Below are positions 1-8,886 of a stretch of DNA of 64,000 nucleotides, piece by piece. Where the stretch lies: assembly GCA_002435865.1 (NCBI GenBank), contig DIWV01000001.1:1-64000 (forward strand), in the 5' to 3' direction. Both the position numbers and the translations under genes were made by a program. Numbering within the stretch: the stretch's first letter is position 1; the number at the start of each line of letters is the position of its first letter. Under the pieces are notes generated by a model. It was not told the DNA's origin. It ran no database searches and saw nothing but the letters and a program-made list of their open reading frames with translations. Source of the DNA: Cloacimonetes bacterium UBA6097 (GTDB taxonomy: Bacteria > Cloacimonadota > Cloacimonadia > Cloacimonadales > Cloacimonadaceae).

Positions 1-55
1 CAACTATATTAGGACTAGACAAGAAAAATGAACAATGTAGAATGGAATATGGAAC

Positions 56-254
56 TGGATCCCGTATCAAGTACGGGACGACGCCCTTCGGATTTAATTA
101 TAATATGGAATGGATACCCGCTTTCGCAGGTATGACAAAGCAATGGTGTCGACATTACGACTTAACTCAATGTGACACACTTAGTGGAATGGATTCCAAA
201 TCAAGTTTGGAATGACACGTAATAAACTGGATCCCGTATCAAGTAAGGGACGAC
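56..254. repeat. Cluster of four hairpin repeats in the gene-free first 326 bases
   Basis: This stretch holds no convincing gene. Four related short elements begin with TGGAT and end in GACG or GACA. Element 1 (56-83) has stem CCCGTA, loop TCAAG, stem TACGGG. Element 2 (111-136) pairs ATACCCGC with GCAGGTAT around TTTC with one mismatch. Element 3 (190-216) pairs TTCCAAA with TTTGGAA around TCAAG. Element 4 (228-254) repeats element 1 with one stem mismatch. The stems differ while the flanks, and in three of the four the loop, stay constant, as in dispersed REP-like hairpins. Bases 255-326 show nothing further. Confidence 0.7.
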
Positions 255-326
255 GCCACGCAAAGCACGAAATATATCACCTATCAGGTCGGAGATGGCA
301 AGGAAGCTGATGATTGTTTGTTTACT

Positions 327-647
327 TCACCTTCTGAGAAAGTCAAATGCACCAAATCCCAAATCCCATTCAACCCTGGAACCATCGACAGTGATTTGCA
401 GAGGAACATTGTGAGTCTGTCCTGCAAATTCAACTATTGCCGTACAATCATAAGTTTTTCTATCTTTTTTAACTACCTGCAAATCTCTTAGTTTTAAATT
501 ATACTCCGTGAACTCAGGGTCAGAACTGAAGTTCTTTTCCAGGGATGCTTTTACGATTTTAGTTACTTTTGCCTTGGAAACTCCACAACCCACTAAGAAG
601 AATAATATAAGCATTGATGTCATGATTATGATCACATTCTTAAACAT
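327..647 (-). CDS. Small hypothetical lipoprotein
   Basis: A 106-residue protein of unknown function. A hydrophobic segment (about residues 5-18) leads into LVGC, a lipobox with Cys21 as the expected lipidation site, so it should be membrane-anchored on the periplasmic side. The remaining 85 residues look like one small mixed alpha/beta domain with no motif I recognise. The start has an AAGGAG ribosome-binding site a few bases upstream (648-660 read on the minus strand). It stands alone, divergent from the secreted paralogs that begin at 838, with hairpin repeats beyond its 3' end. I see the lipobox and RBS directly; no function can be assigned. Confidence 0.7.
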   Translation of the reverse strand: MFKNVIIIMTSMLILFFLVGCGVSKAKVTKIVKASLEKNFSSDPEFTEYNLKLRDLQVVKKDRKTYDCTAIVEFAGQTHNVPLQITVDGSRVEWDLGFGAFDFLRR

Positions 648-837
648 TTTATCTCCTTAATATATTGATATACTTTGTTATTACATTTTTCTGTCAAGTT
701 TATAGTAACAATTAATATTTGGCGTATGATTGAAAATATTAAAATATATATTTGATTATTTCGATATTATGGTACAAATTATGCATTATGGATCGGAATA
801 CTGAATACACGTTCAGTGCAAAAAAGGGAGAAGTAAA

Positions 838-2196
838 ATGAAAAAGATGCAAATTGTCCTGCTTATGATTATGGTACCATTGTTAATACTTGGATTACAG
901 AATTACAACGCTACAACTGCTTACAATTCACATCAGGATAGTGCACTCAAACTTCCCGGGTTTAGTAAACCTATTGCACCCATATCAAAAGACAGAAGCT
1001 GGAGATTGTCGGAACAGGTATATGTGGGTTTGGATGGTTTAATTTATACCTTGCTTGATAAATACAATTATTACTATAATTCCGGTTTCCCTGCCAGATT
1101 GGATAGTATTATTGTGTCCTACTACGTAGAAGATACTGAACCTTTTGATTGGGTAGCTAATGATAACTACAGATATTATTATGATGCATCCGGTGAATAT
1201 ATTACCTGCATGGATTACTATTTCCTGTTTGGTCAAACAGTTTTGCACAGGTTTACAGGTGAATATGACGCTCAAAACAGATTGACAGAAGTAATTGAAC
1301 ATTCGTATTATAATAACAGAACCCTGCACCCGATAGCAAGAACTAATGTGTTGTATGAAAACGGACTGGTATCTTCTTTTGTCAGTTATTATTATCCCTC
1401 AGGCACAGGCAGCGGAGCTTATTATAAAAAGGCATTAACCAAAGACACACAGGGCAGAGTTGTAATGCAAACAGAGCAATCCTCTGCAGATTCAATAAAC
1501 TGGACAAACAACATGCGTACTCTATACACTTATCATCAGGATGATACCTCCACAGGACAGTCTTATGTGGACTACATCAGCCATCATATGGTTGAGAACG
1601 GCTTTGATTATCTTGCCCTCATTTCAGATATACCGGGCATGACCAGCTTCGTAACGGTACAGAGCTATATGGATAGTGTCTGGGTAGATATGTACAGATA
1701 TATTGATAATTATGATACATCAGGACGCCATAGCTCCAGAATCTACCAGGTTAGCATTGACCAGGGACCCTGGCAAAACGAAATAAAATATGAATATACA
1801 TACAATCAAAACGGAAATCTGATAATGAAGACTTTATGTTCATGGGGCACAACGGATTGGTTGTTTACCAGTAACCTGTACGAATATACCTGGGAACAGT
1901 TCAATCCCAATGAAGATGAAAACATTACTACGGAACCTTTAAATATGTCTGTATATCCCAATCCGTTTAATGATAATGTGTATATCCGTTTTGATGGTAA
2001 GGATTATGAACCTGTTGAAACTTCTGTCTATAACATCAGGGGGCAGTTAATCAAGTCTTTGGGCAATAGCAGGAAAACATCAGTCACCTGGGATGGAAAA
2101 GATAATCATGGTAAATCTGTAAGTAATGGTATCTACTTCATCAAAGCTACTCAGGATGGGAAGTCAATCAGCAAAAAAGTAATAAGGATAAAGTAA
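838..2196 (+). CDS. Secreted paralog 1 with type A C-terminal sorting domain
   Basis: A 452-residue exported protein. The N-terminus (MKKMQIVLLMIMVPLLILG) is a signal peptide. The body is rich in Tyr and Asn and contains YD-like stretches such as YTYNQNGNL. The last 75 residues begin YPNPFN and continue through VYNIRGQLIKS, WDGKD and GIYFIK to KKVIRIK, the type A sorting domain of type IX-secreted proteins in the FCB group. The start has GGGAGAAG upstream. It is the first of three tandem paralogs (with 2366-3685 and 3816-5150) sharing RNWR near residue 55 and a [TS]TG..[YL][VI]D[YF][IL]SH motif in the middle. No catalytic motif is visible. A surface or secreted role is inferred from the sorting domain. 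Confidence 0.85.
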   Translation: MKKMQIVLLMIMVPLLILGLQNYNATTAYNSHQDSALKLPGFSKPIAPISKDRSWRLSEQVYVGLDGLIYTLLDKYNYYYNSGFPARLDSIIVSYYVEDTEPFDWVANDNYRYYYDASGEYITCMDYYFLFGQTVLHRFTGEYDAQNRLTEVIEHSYYNNRTLHPIARTNVLYENGLVSSFVSYYYPSGTGSGAYYKKALTKDTQGRVVMQTEQSSADSINWTNNMRTLYTYHQDDTSTGQSYVDYISHHMVENGFDYLALISDIPGMTSFVTVQSYMDSVWVDMYRYIDNYDTSGRHSSRIYQVSIDQGPWQNEIKYEYTYNQNGNLIMKTLCSWGTTDWLFTSNLYEYTWEQFNPNEDENITTEPLNMSVYPNPFNDNVYIRFDGKDYEPVETSVYNIRGQLIKSLGNSRKTSVTWDGKDNHGKSVSNGIYFIKATQDGKSISKKVIRIK

Positions 2197-2365
2197 CCAC
2201 AGAAAACACAGATAATAAATAATAATTGAAATAAAAATAAATTCTTGACGTGTTTTATATAAACTAAAACTATGCACTTGTCTGTCCTGTGAATAAATAG
2301 TAAGGATAGGAAAGAAAATCAATTTGATTTGTATCTTTACCAAAGAATTAATCACAGGAGATAAA

Positions 2366-3685
2366 ATGAAAATCAGGTTTATTCCATTCCTTCTGGCATC
2401 CCTTCCTTTGGTGTTAAACGCTATTGAACCTACATTACCAAACTTTAATTATAATCAGCTATTCGAAATCCCAATCCAGGCAAAAGCCCTGCTTGAGCCT
2501 AACCGCAACTGGCGGCTGCAGGAGGTAACGCAACGTATTGACCATATCAATGATGGTACTTATGGAATAGGTATGAAGTGGGAACTGTTTTACAACGAAT
2601 CATTATCAATGAGGATAGATAGTCTTCGTACATTTTCCTACCTTGCTGCAGATTCCACCTGGACATACAGTTCCTCAACCTACAATATCTATGATCAATC
2701 CGGTGAATATATTACTGAAAGACTTAATCAACCTTGGGATTATGCACAGCCAATGTATAAGAGTGTGTATACCTATGATAACCAGAACAGGCTGGTATCA
2801 GACTCATACTATGTAAGAGTTCCCAGCACATTGGAATACAATCATAGCTGGACCTATGAATATATTTATGGCACTGATAGGTTATTGAGATATAACTACT
2901 TATATGAAGGCAGTCCACCTATAAATTATCTTTTTGCACATGATGCTCAGGGTAGGATTATCACTCTTCTCAGAGAGGGTCAGGAGATAGTAAATGATTC
3001 ACTTCAGTGGGTTACGGTTGTAATTGATTCATTAGCATACCATCAGTCTGATACATCTACAGGACTGGATTTGGTTGATTATTTAAGCCATACTCCGTAT
3101 AATTTCTCTTATCAGCTGTTTTATTGTTTTGGCAAGCTGGAAGAAAGAAAGGGATGGTATGGAAATCATTATACAACATTCAGTGAAATTTATACCTATG
3201 ATATGTATGACCGCCTCGCAGACATTCTGCAACAGCTTTCAACAGATCATATAAATTATACAAATGATACAAAGTATCTATATCTCTATAATACAGAGGG
3301 AAATCTTGCAAGTTACATCAAGCAGCAATGGATGCCTAATACACAGTCATGGTACGACCACAACATTGTAGATTTTGCCTGGGAACAAACTTCATCAGTA
3401 GAACCTAATGAGGTAATACCTGTTCCTTTTAATATAAATGCTTATCCAAATCCTTTCAACAGTGAGGTAAATATCCGTTTTGATAGCAAAGATAATGCTT
3501 TGGTTGAAACTTCTGTCTATAACATCAGGGGGCAGTTAATCAAAGCCTTTGGCAATAGCAGGAATACATCTATCACCTGGGATGGAAAAGATAATCAAGG
3601 TAAATCTGTAAGCAATGGCATATACTTCATCAAAGCTACTCAGGATGGGAAGTCTATCAGCAAAAAAGTTATCAAAATTAAATAA
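2366..3685 (+). CDS. Secreted paralog 2 with type A C-terminal sorting domain
   Basis: A 439-residue paralog of the preceding gene. I chose the ATG at 2366 because CAGGAG lies just before it and the protein then opens with a normal signal peptide (MKIRFIPFLLASLPLVLNA); an in-frame ATG at 2324 would add 14 unlikely residues. The body keeps RNWRLQEV, the Tyr-rich repeats (YTYDNQNRLVS resembles an RHS/YD repeat) and DTSTGLDLVDYLSH. The C-terminal 75 residues are almost identical to those of paralog 1, including a run of DNA identity over the VETSVYNIRGQLIK codons, while the bodies have diverged strongly. Function is unknown; surface display or secretion is inferred. Confidence 0.85.
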   Translation: MKIRFIPFLLASLPLVLNAIEPTLPNFNYNQLFEIPIQAKALLEPNRNWRLQEVTQRIDHINDGTYGIGMKWELFYNESLSMRIDSLRTFSYLAADSTWTYSSSTYNIYDQSGEYITERLNQPWDYAQPMYKSVYTYDNQNRLVSDSYYVRVPSTLEYNHSWTYEYIYGTDRLLRYNYLYEGSPPINYLFAHDAQGRIITLLREGQEIVNDSLQWVTVVIDSLAYHQSDTSTGLDLVDYLSHTPYNFSYQLFYCFGKLEERKGWYGNHYTTFSEIYTYDMYDRLADILQQLSTDHINYTNDTKYLYLYNTEGNLASYIKQQWMPNTQSWYDHNIVDFAWEQTSSVEPNEVIPVPFNINAYPNPFNSEVNIRFDSKDNALVETSVYNIRGQLIKAFGNSRNTSITWDGKDNQGKSVSNGIYFIKATQDGKSISKKVIKIK

Positions 3686-3702
3686 ACAATTTGTCATTCA
3701 TT

Positions 3703-3726
3703 AGGACAGGCTCAAGACCTTTCCCC
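3703..3726. repeat. Degenerate TCAAG-loop hairpin between paralogs 2 and 3
   Basis: GGACAGG pairs with CCTTTCC (one mismatch) around CTCAAGA. The central TCAAG matches the loop of the hairpins at 61-77, 194-212 and 233-249 although the stem sequence is unrelated. It lies in the 130-bp gap between two secreted paralogs. A TTGACA at 3761-3766 follows, with GATAAT 15 bp further on, which could be a weak promoter for the next gene. Confidence 0.45.
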
Positions 3727-3815
3727 GCTACTATAAAGCACAAGACAGAATGGAAAAAGATTGACAAGGAAGTGTGATAAAGATAATTCAATTATTACGC
3801 ATGGGAGGCTGTAAA

Positions 3816-5150
3816 ATGAAGTTAAATGCATTATTGTTCCTCATCTTAATATTACCTGTATTAATCTCAGGAACGAACTTCAGTTCGTTTGCACATCCTG
3901 ATTTTGACAGTGATACTGCAATCAGAAAACAATATGTTCCTTCAATTAACCCGGCCAGGAACCGAAACTGGCGTGTAGAATCCATAGAATATCAAACGGA
4001 TGAAGATTTTAACGGTATCCTTGAACCGAATATGCTGTATGATTATTGTTACAACGACACTAATCCTGCAAAGATAGACAGCATCTGGGTAATGCAATGG
4101 GTGACTGATTTTGAAAACTGGGGCTATGAGCATACAAAAAATTATATTTATGATGACGCCGGAGAACATGTAATACAGTTGCAATATTATCTATATATCA
4201 ATAACATGCCATATTTTCTAATTGACTGTGAATATACGACAAATCAACGCCTTATGGACGTTTTCTTCCGCACTTATGACTGGGATAATGGAGTTTATCA
4301 TACTGTTCAAAGTGTACATTACACTTATACAAATAATGCACTTGCATCAGTGATGATAGAGCATACCGGCAGCAGCAGAGCATATTATGAGAGATTCATA
4401 ATTGATAGTGATGCCAATGGAAGACCGGAAACTATTTATGGTTCTGCATCTCCTGACCTGATAAACTGGGGGAACACTTCACTGGAAGAGATAACTTATC
4501 ACGCACATGATACTACCACAGGATTGGATTATATTGATTTCCTCAGCCACGAAATGATATTTTATGATGAATGGGACGGGCTGCTTGGAATGATTGATAC
4601 TTACAGCAACTTCAGGGAATGGAATGGAGTGGGCTGGGACAGCTTTTATTTCGATACGTATACTTACAATACTTCTAACCAGGTAACAGATATTCTTACA
4701 CAATTCATGGATGTGTCGTTTGTCAATGAATCATTACATCATTACGTTTATAATACAAATAACAATTTGTCCTACTATACTAATCAATTATGGGATATGG
4801 ATTCACAAGCCTGGGACATTCCTGATGAGAAGTATATTTATAACTGGGGCGAGTATACCCATAATGAGGACGATACTATTTTGCCAGCTCCCATGAGCCT
4901 GAATGCCTATCCCAATCCTTTTAATGATATAGTTGATATCCGGTTTAATGGTAAAGATAATGCTCCGGTTGAAACTTCTGTCTTTAATATCAAAGGTCAG
5001 TTAATCAAATCCTTTGGCAAAAGCAGGAGTGCATCTATAACCTGGGATGGTAAAGATAACAATGGTAAATCAATCAGTAATGGCATATACTTCATCAAAA
5101 CCACACAAGAAGGGAAGTCCATCAGCAAAAAAGTAATAAGGATAAAGTAA
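3816..5150 (+). CDS. Secreted paralog 3 with type A C-terminal sorting domain
   Basis: A 444-residue third member of the tandem family. The ATG at 3816 follows GGGAGG (3803-3808) and gives a signal peptide (MKLNALLFLILILPVLISG); an upstream in-frame start at 3774 is less likely. The body contains RNRNWRVESIEY, many Tyr/Trp/Asp residues and DTTTGLDYIDFLSH, aligning with the two preceding genes. The sorting domain starts at AYPNPFN and ends KKVIRIK. It differs more from copies 1 and 2 (VFNIKGQ for VYNIRGQ) than they do from each other. After the stop the DNA resembles the stretch after paralog 1 (TAACCACGGAACAGACAG against TAACCACAGAAAACACAG), so the unit may have duplicated with its 3' flank. 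The following 226 bases hold no gene. Confidence 0.85.
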   Translation: MKLNALLFLILILPVLISGTNFSSFAHPDFDSDTAIRKQYVPSINPARNRNWRVESIEYQTDEDFNGILEPNMLYDYCYNDTNPAKIDSIWVMQWVTDFENWGYEHTKNYIYDDAGEHVIQLQYYLYINNMPYFLIDCEYTTNQRLMDVFFRTYDWDNGVYHTVQSVHYTYTNNALASVMIEHTGSSRAYYERFIIDSDANGRPETIYGSASPDLINWGNTSLEEITYHAHDTTTGLDYIDFLSHEMIFYDEWDGLLGMIDTYSNFREWNGVGWDSFYFDTYTYNTSNQVTDILTQFMDVSFVNESLHHYVYNTNNNLSYYTNQLWDMDSQAWDIPDEKYIYNWGEYTHNEDDTILPAPMSLNAYPNPFNDIVDIRFNGKDNAPVETSVFNIKGQLIKSFGKSRSASITWDGKDNNGKSISNGIYFIKTTQEGKSISKKVIRIK

Positions 5151-5376
5151 CCACGGAACAGACAGAAAAAAATATAAATGACGGAACTGCTTGTTAAATT
5201 AACAGATTAAAATTAGCAAAAAGCAGATTTGGACATTATATTATAGAAGAGGGTAATTTTTTCCTTGACTGAATAGTTTTTCTGAGTAGTAAAGAAAATT
5301 AAAGAAAGACACTAAAATTATAAAGAAAAAATCATATCCGGATAAAGAAAGGTATGATATTACAAAGGAGGCTATA

Positions 5377-6246
5377 GTGTTCAATATAATTTCATTGAAA
5401 GTTAAATGCCCTGTTTGTTCTGCATCACTGATGGACAAAGAGCAAATGGTTGATAATGAACCCGGAGTTAAGCTTAATATCAGTATCGCTAATAAACATG
5501 GACATATATGGCTGAGTTCAATCTATGAAAGCTATAACTTTGAAGCAGATATTGATATTCCGCCAAACGAAATCGCAGTTTTTCACTGTCCGCATTGTAA
5601 AGCAGAAATTATCAGCGAAGAACAATGCCTTGCCTGTCATGCTCCCTTAATACCGTTTCATCTGGACGAAGGCGGAAAAGTATCGATATGCTCACGCTCT
5701 GGCTGTAAAAAGCACAATATCGCTTTTGAAGATTTGTCTACAGCATTAGGGTATTTCTACGATAAATACACTTATGCACATACAGATGATATAAAGTTTT
5801 CCCCGAAAGTGGAACCCAAAAAGAAAACCGAGCAGGAAGAAGACAAAGAAATAATCAAGACCGGTTCATTCCTTTCCACATATTGTCCTCATTGCAGACG
5901 CAGTTTGATTGAAGACAGGATGATTAAGCTGAAAATCGAAAATGAACAGGGAGAAACAGGTTTTCTGATGCTTAGTCCATTTCTGAACGTATTTACTCAT
6001 AAGTCCACAGTCAAACTGCCGGAAAAGCATCCGATCAAGAACATAAAATGCTTCCATTGTGATGAACCTCTGTTTGTCAAAGATAAGAAATGCCCTGTCT
6101 GTAATTCGGAAATAGCCAAACTTCAGGTGGCAGCCATGACTAAAATGATAGATTTCTATGTCTGTTCCAAGAAAGGATGCACCTGGCACGGTCTGAGCGA
6201 TGAAGATATTCAATCCATAGTTTTGGAAGATAGTAAGGACTGGTAA
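5377..6246 (+). CDS. Tandem zinc-ribbon protein upstream of NfnAB-like genes
   Basis: A 289-residue soluble protein made of two copies of a roughly 110-residue metal-binding module. Each has eight Cys in the order CPxC, C[PF]xC, CxxC, CxxxxC: Cys 11/14, 71/74, 84/87, 105/110 in module 1 and 170/173, 225/228, 239/242, 263/268 in module 2. Module 2 ends CTWHGLS. A charged Lys/Glu linker (about 140-160) separates them. The same module, ending CEWHGLS, begins the NfnB-like protein encoded at 7090. Two bases separate this gene from the NfnA-like gene, so the three form an operon. The start is GTG at 5377 with AAGGAG six bases upstream. Binding of zinc rather than an Fe-S cluster is inferred; function is unknown, plausibly assembly of or electron transfer to the oxidoreductase. 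Confidence 0.8.
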   Translation: MFNIISLKVKCPVCSASLMDKEQMVDNEPGVKLNISIANKHGHIWLSSIYESYNFEADIDIPPNEIAVFHCPHCKAEIISEEQCLACHAPLIPFHLDEGGKVSICSRSGCKKHNIAFEDLSTALGYFYDKYTYAHTDDIKFSPKVEPKKKTEQEEDKEIIKTGSFLSTYCPHCRRSLIEDRMIKLKIENEQGETGFLMLSPFLNVFTHKSTVKLPEKHPIKNIKCFHCDEPLFVKDKKCPVCNSEIAKLQVAAMTKMIDFYVCSKKGCTWHGLSDEDIQSIVLEDSKDW

Positions 6247-6248
6247 GC

Positions 6249-7073
6249 ATGTTTGAAGTTGTTCGTAAACAGGAAATGGCAAAAGGAACGATAATCCGTT
6301 TTGAAATAGCTGCTCCTAAAATAGCCCAGAAAATACTGGCAGGTCAATTCGTGATTCTCAGGGTAAATGAAACCGGAGAAAGAATTCCTATTACAGTCGC
6401 AGATGTAGATAAATTCGGCGGCACTATAACAATTATCTTTCAGGTTGTGGGGAAATCAACAGCTTTGATGCGTTCACTGGACGTTGGCAGTTTCATTAAA
6501 GACGTGGTAGGTCCTCTGGGAAAACCTGCTCATGTACAAAAAGTCGGAACAGTAATAGCCATTGGCGGTGGTACTGGTATAGCTATTCTGCACCATGTTG
6601 TCAAAGCTATGAAAGAAGCAGGAAATTTCGTTATCAGCATCATCGGGGCAAGGGAAAAAGAAATGCTTATCCTGCAGGATGAAATGAATCTTATCAGCGA
6701 CGAGCTTGTTATTATGACTGATGATGGCAGCTATGGGCAAAGAGGTTTCGTAACAGACCCTCTTAAGAAATATATTCAGGAACGTAATGATATAAAGCTG
6801 GTATATGCCATTGGTCCGATTATTATGATGAAAAACGTTTGTAAGATTACCGAAAAACCCAGGATAGAGACCATGGTTAGTTTGAATCCCGTAATGATTG
6901 ACGGCACAGGTATGTGCGGAGGTTGCAGGGTAAAAGTAGATGGCAAAACTCAATTCTGTTGTGTTGACGGACCTGATTTTGACGGACACAAGGTTGATTT
7001 TGATGAACTTGAAAAACGCAATTCTATGTATCTCAAGCAGGAAAAAGATTCTCTATTGTTCTCCATAAGGTAA
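6249..7073 (+). CDS. NfnA-like FAD/NAD-binding, 2Fe-2S oxidoreductase subunit
   Basis: A 274-residue flavoprotein of the ferredoxin-NADP reductase fold, matching the small subunit of NADH-dependent ferredoxin:NADP oxidoreductase (NfnA) and of sulfide dehydrogenase (SudB). Visible features are the FAD motif RIPIT (45-49), the nucleotide-binding GGGTG (106-110), IGP (188-190) and the cluster motif DGTGMCGGC...C, giving Asp218, Cys223, Cys226 and Cys238 as 2Fe-2S ligands, as known for NfnA. In characterised enzymes this subunit oxidises NADH and couples to the large subunit by flavin bifurcation. It sits between the zinc-ribbon gene and the NfnB-like gene. Bifurcation is inferred from homology; sulfide dehydrogenase or another NAD(P)H oxidoreductase role is also possible. 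Confidence 0.85.
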   Translation: MFEVVRKQEMAKGTIIRFEIAAPKIAQKILAGQFVILRVNETGERIPITVADVDKFGGTITIIFQVVGKSTALMRSLDVGSFIKDVVGPLGKPAHVQKVGTVIAIGGGTGIAILHHVVKAMKEAGNFVISIIGAREKEMLILQDEMNLISDELVIMTDDGSYGQRGFVTDPLKKYIQERNDIKLVYAIGPIIMMKNVCKITEKPRIETMVSLNPVMIDGTGMCGGCRVKVDGKTQFCCVDGPDFDGHKVDFDELEKRNSMYLKQEKDSLLFSIR

Positions 7074-7089
7074 AGGCAGGAAAGAAATT

Positions 7090-8886
7090 ATGTTGGATTA
7101 TGATGTAAAGTATCTAAAATTTAAAACTTATCTGAGTACATATTGCCCTCATTGCCATAACAGCTTCAACGTTAAACAAAAAGATCATGATATAATCAAG
7201 TTCAATGCCAAGTTTAAAGGCAAGGATATGGATTTACATTTAAGCCCGTATCTGGACGTCTTTGAAGTGGAATCAACAGTTCCGATTGAAAAAGATGAAA
7301 CCCTTGAAGACCTGATCTGCCCGAATTGCAAAAAAAGTATCGTTGATGTAAACCAGCCTTGCCAGGAATGTGGTTCTCATACCGCACAGGTTATAATTTC
7401 TGCCTATTCCAAACTAATTCCATTTTATATCTGCCTTAAATATGGCTGTGAATGGCATGGACTTTCCAAAGCTGATGAACGTCATATCAAACTCAAAATC
7501 CCACGTCAGGAAATGCCTGAACAAGACCAAAAGCTGAGAGTACAGAACTTTCAAGAAGTTCCCTATGGCTTAACAACAGAACTTGCTTTGCTGGAAGCAG
7601 GACGCTGTCTGCAATGCAAAAATCCCAAATGCGTGGATGGATGCCCTGTAAATATAGACATCCCTGAATTTATCAGGCTAATCACAGAAGAGAAATTCGA
7701 TGAAGCTGCCAAGAAAATCAGGGAAAGGAATATCCTTCCTGCTGTCTGTGGCAGAGTTTGTCCACAGGAAGATCAGTGTGAAGGCGTTTGCGTTTTAGGT
7801 ATCAGGGATAATCCTGTAGCAATTGGTAATCTGGAAAGATTTGTAGCAGATTATGAACGCAAGATGGATTTAATTAAAGTACCCTCAATTAAAAAAATAC
7901 CTAACAAGCGTGTGGCTGTAGTCGGAAGCGGACCGGGAGGACTAACCTGCGCTGCAGATTTGACCTTACTTGGTTATTCTGTCACTATCTTTGAAGCATT
8001 GCATCAGGCTGGTGGTGTCCTGGTTTATGGAATTCCAGAGTTTCGTTTACCCAAAGCTATTGTAGAAGCTGAAATTGAATATCTGAAAGCAATGGGCTGC
8101 AAAGTGGAACTAAATCACATAATTGGCAATATCTATTCAGTTGATGAACTGCTGGAAAACTTTGATGCTATCTATATTGGAGTTGGAGCAGGCTTGCCAA
8201 TGTTTATGAATATTGAAGGTGAAAACCTTAGTAACGTATTTTCTGCTAACGAATACCTGACCCGTATCAACCTGATGAAAGCATACCGTTTTCCGGAATA
8301 TGATACACCTAAACCTATAGGCAATAAAGTTGCTGTAATCGGTGGTGGTAATGTAGCTATGGACTGTGCCAGAACCTCTCTGCGCTGTGGCGCAAGTGAA
8401 GTTACAATCATCTACAGACGCTCCCGCAAGGAACTTCCTGCCCGTGAAGAAGAAGTCGTTCATGCAGAACAGGAAGGAATTATGTTCAAGCTACTTACTA
8501 ATCCCATTAAGTATATTGGTAATGATGCCAACTGGGTAAAAGGAGTTGAATGTGTTTCAATGACCTTGGGTGAACCTGATGAATCAGGCAGAAGACGTCC
8601 GATTCCTCTGGAAGGCTCTAACTTTATTTATGATTGCGATATGGTGATTGTGGCTATAGGTAATGGCCCCAATCCAATCATTTTTAATACAGCTCCTGAT
8701 CTGGAAAGAAACAAATGGGGTAATATAATAGTCAACCCGGATACGATGGAAACAACCAAAGAGTTTGTTTATGCAGGCGGTGATATTGTAACGGGTGCCG
8801 CTACTGTGATTGAAGCTATGGGAGCAGGCAGAATTGCTGCTAATTCAATCCACAAAAAATTATCCGGCAAAACTAAAAAGGCTTAG
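7090..8886 (+). CDS. NfnB/GltD-like oxidoreductase with fused N-terminal zinc-ribbon module
   Basis: A 598-residue fusion. Residues 1-130 are a zinc-ribbon module (CPHC 19-22, CPNC 77-80, CQEC 91-94, CLKYGC 115-120, then EWHGLS) matching those of the gene at 5377. Residues 160-598 are the NfnB/SudA/GltD family: Cys173/176/181/185 and 220/224/230/234 for two 4Fe-4S clusters, GSGPGG (279-284) for FAD, GGGNVAMDCA for the second dinucleotide site, and a C-terminal GGD motif before ATVIEAMGAGR. NfnB proteins are usually about 470 residues, so the extra 130 are a real addition. With the NfnA-like subunit it should exchange electrons between NAD(H), NADP(H) and ferredoxin. GCAGGAAAG precedes the ATG. 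The 3' end overlaps the convergent HAD gene by 27 bp. Confidence 0.88.
   Translation: MLDYDVKYLKFKTYLSTYCPHCHNSFNVKQKDHDIIKFNAKFKGKDMDLHLSPYLDVFEVESTVPIEKDETLEDLICPNCKKSIVDVNQPCQECGSHTAQVIISAYSKLIPFYICLKYGCEWHGLSKADERHIKLKIPRQEMPEQDQKLRVQNFQEVPYGLTTELALLEAGRCLQCKNPKCVDGCPVNIDIPEFIRLITEEKFDEAAKKIRERNILPAVCGRVCPQEDQCEGVCVLGIRDNPVAIGNLERFVADYERKMDLIKVPSIKKIPNKRVAVVGSGPGGLTCAADLTLLGYSVTIFEALHQAGGVLVYGIPEFRLPKAIVEAEIEYLKAMGCKVELNHIIGNIYSVDELLENFDAIYIGVGAGLPMFMNIEGENLSNVFSANEYLTRINLMKAYRFPEYDTPKPIGNKVAVIGGGNVAMDCARTSLRCGASEVTIIYRRSRKELPAREEEVVHAEQEGIMFKLLTNPIKYIGNDANWVKGVECVSMTLGEPDESGRRRPIPLEGSNFIYDCDMVIVAIGNGPNPIIFNTAPDLERNKWGNIIVNPDTMETTKEFVYAGGDIVTGAATVIEAMGAGRIAANSIHKKLSGKTKKA

Noticed and set aside
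8137..8463. Antisense frames inside nfnB, hslU, ftsH, ppdK and tricorn genes
   Set aside because: They lie opposite strongly conserved coding sequence and show no family motif or ribosome-binding site.
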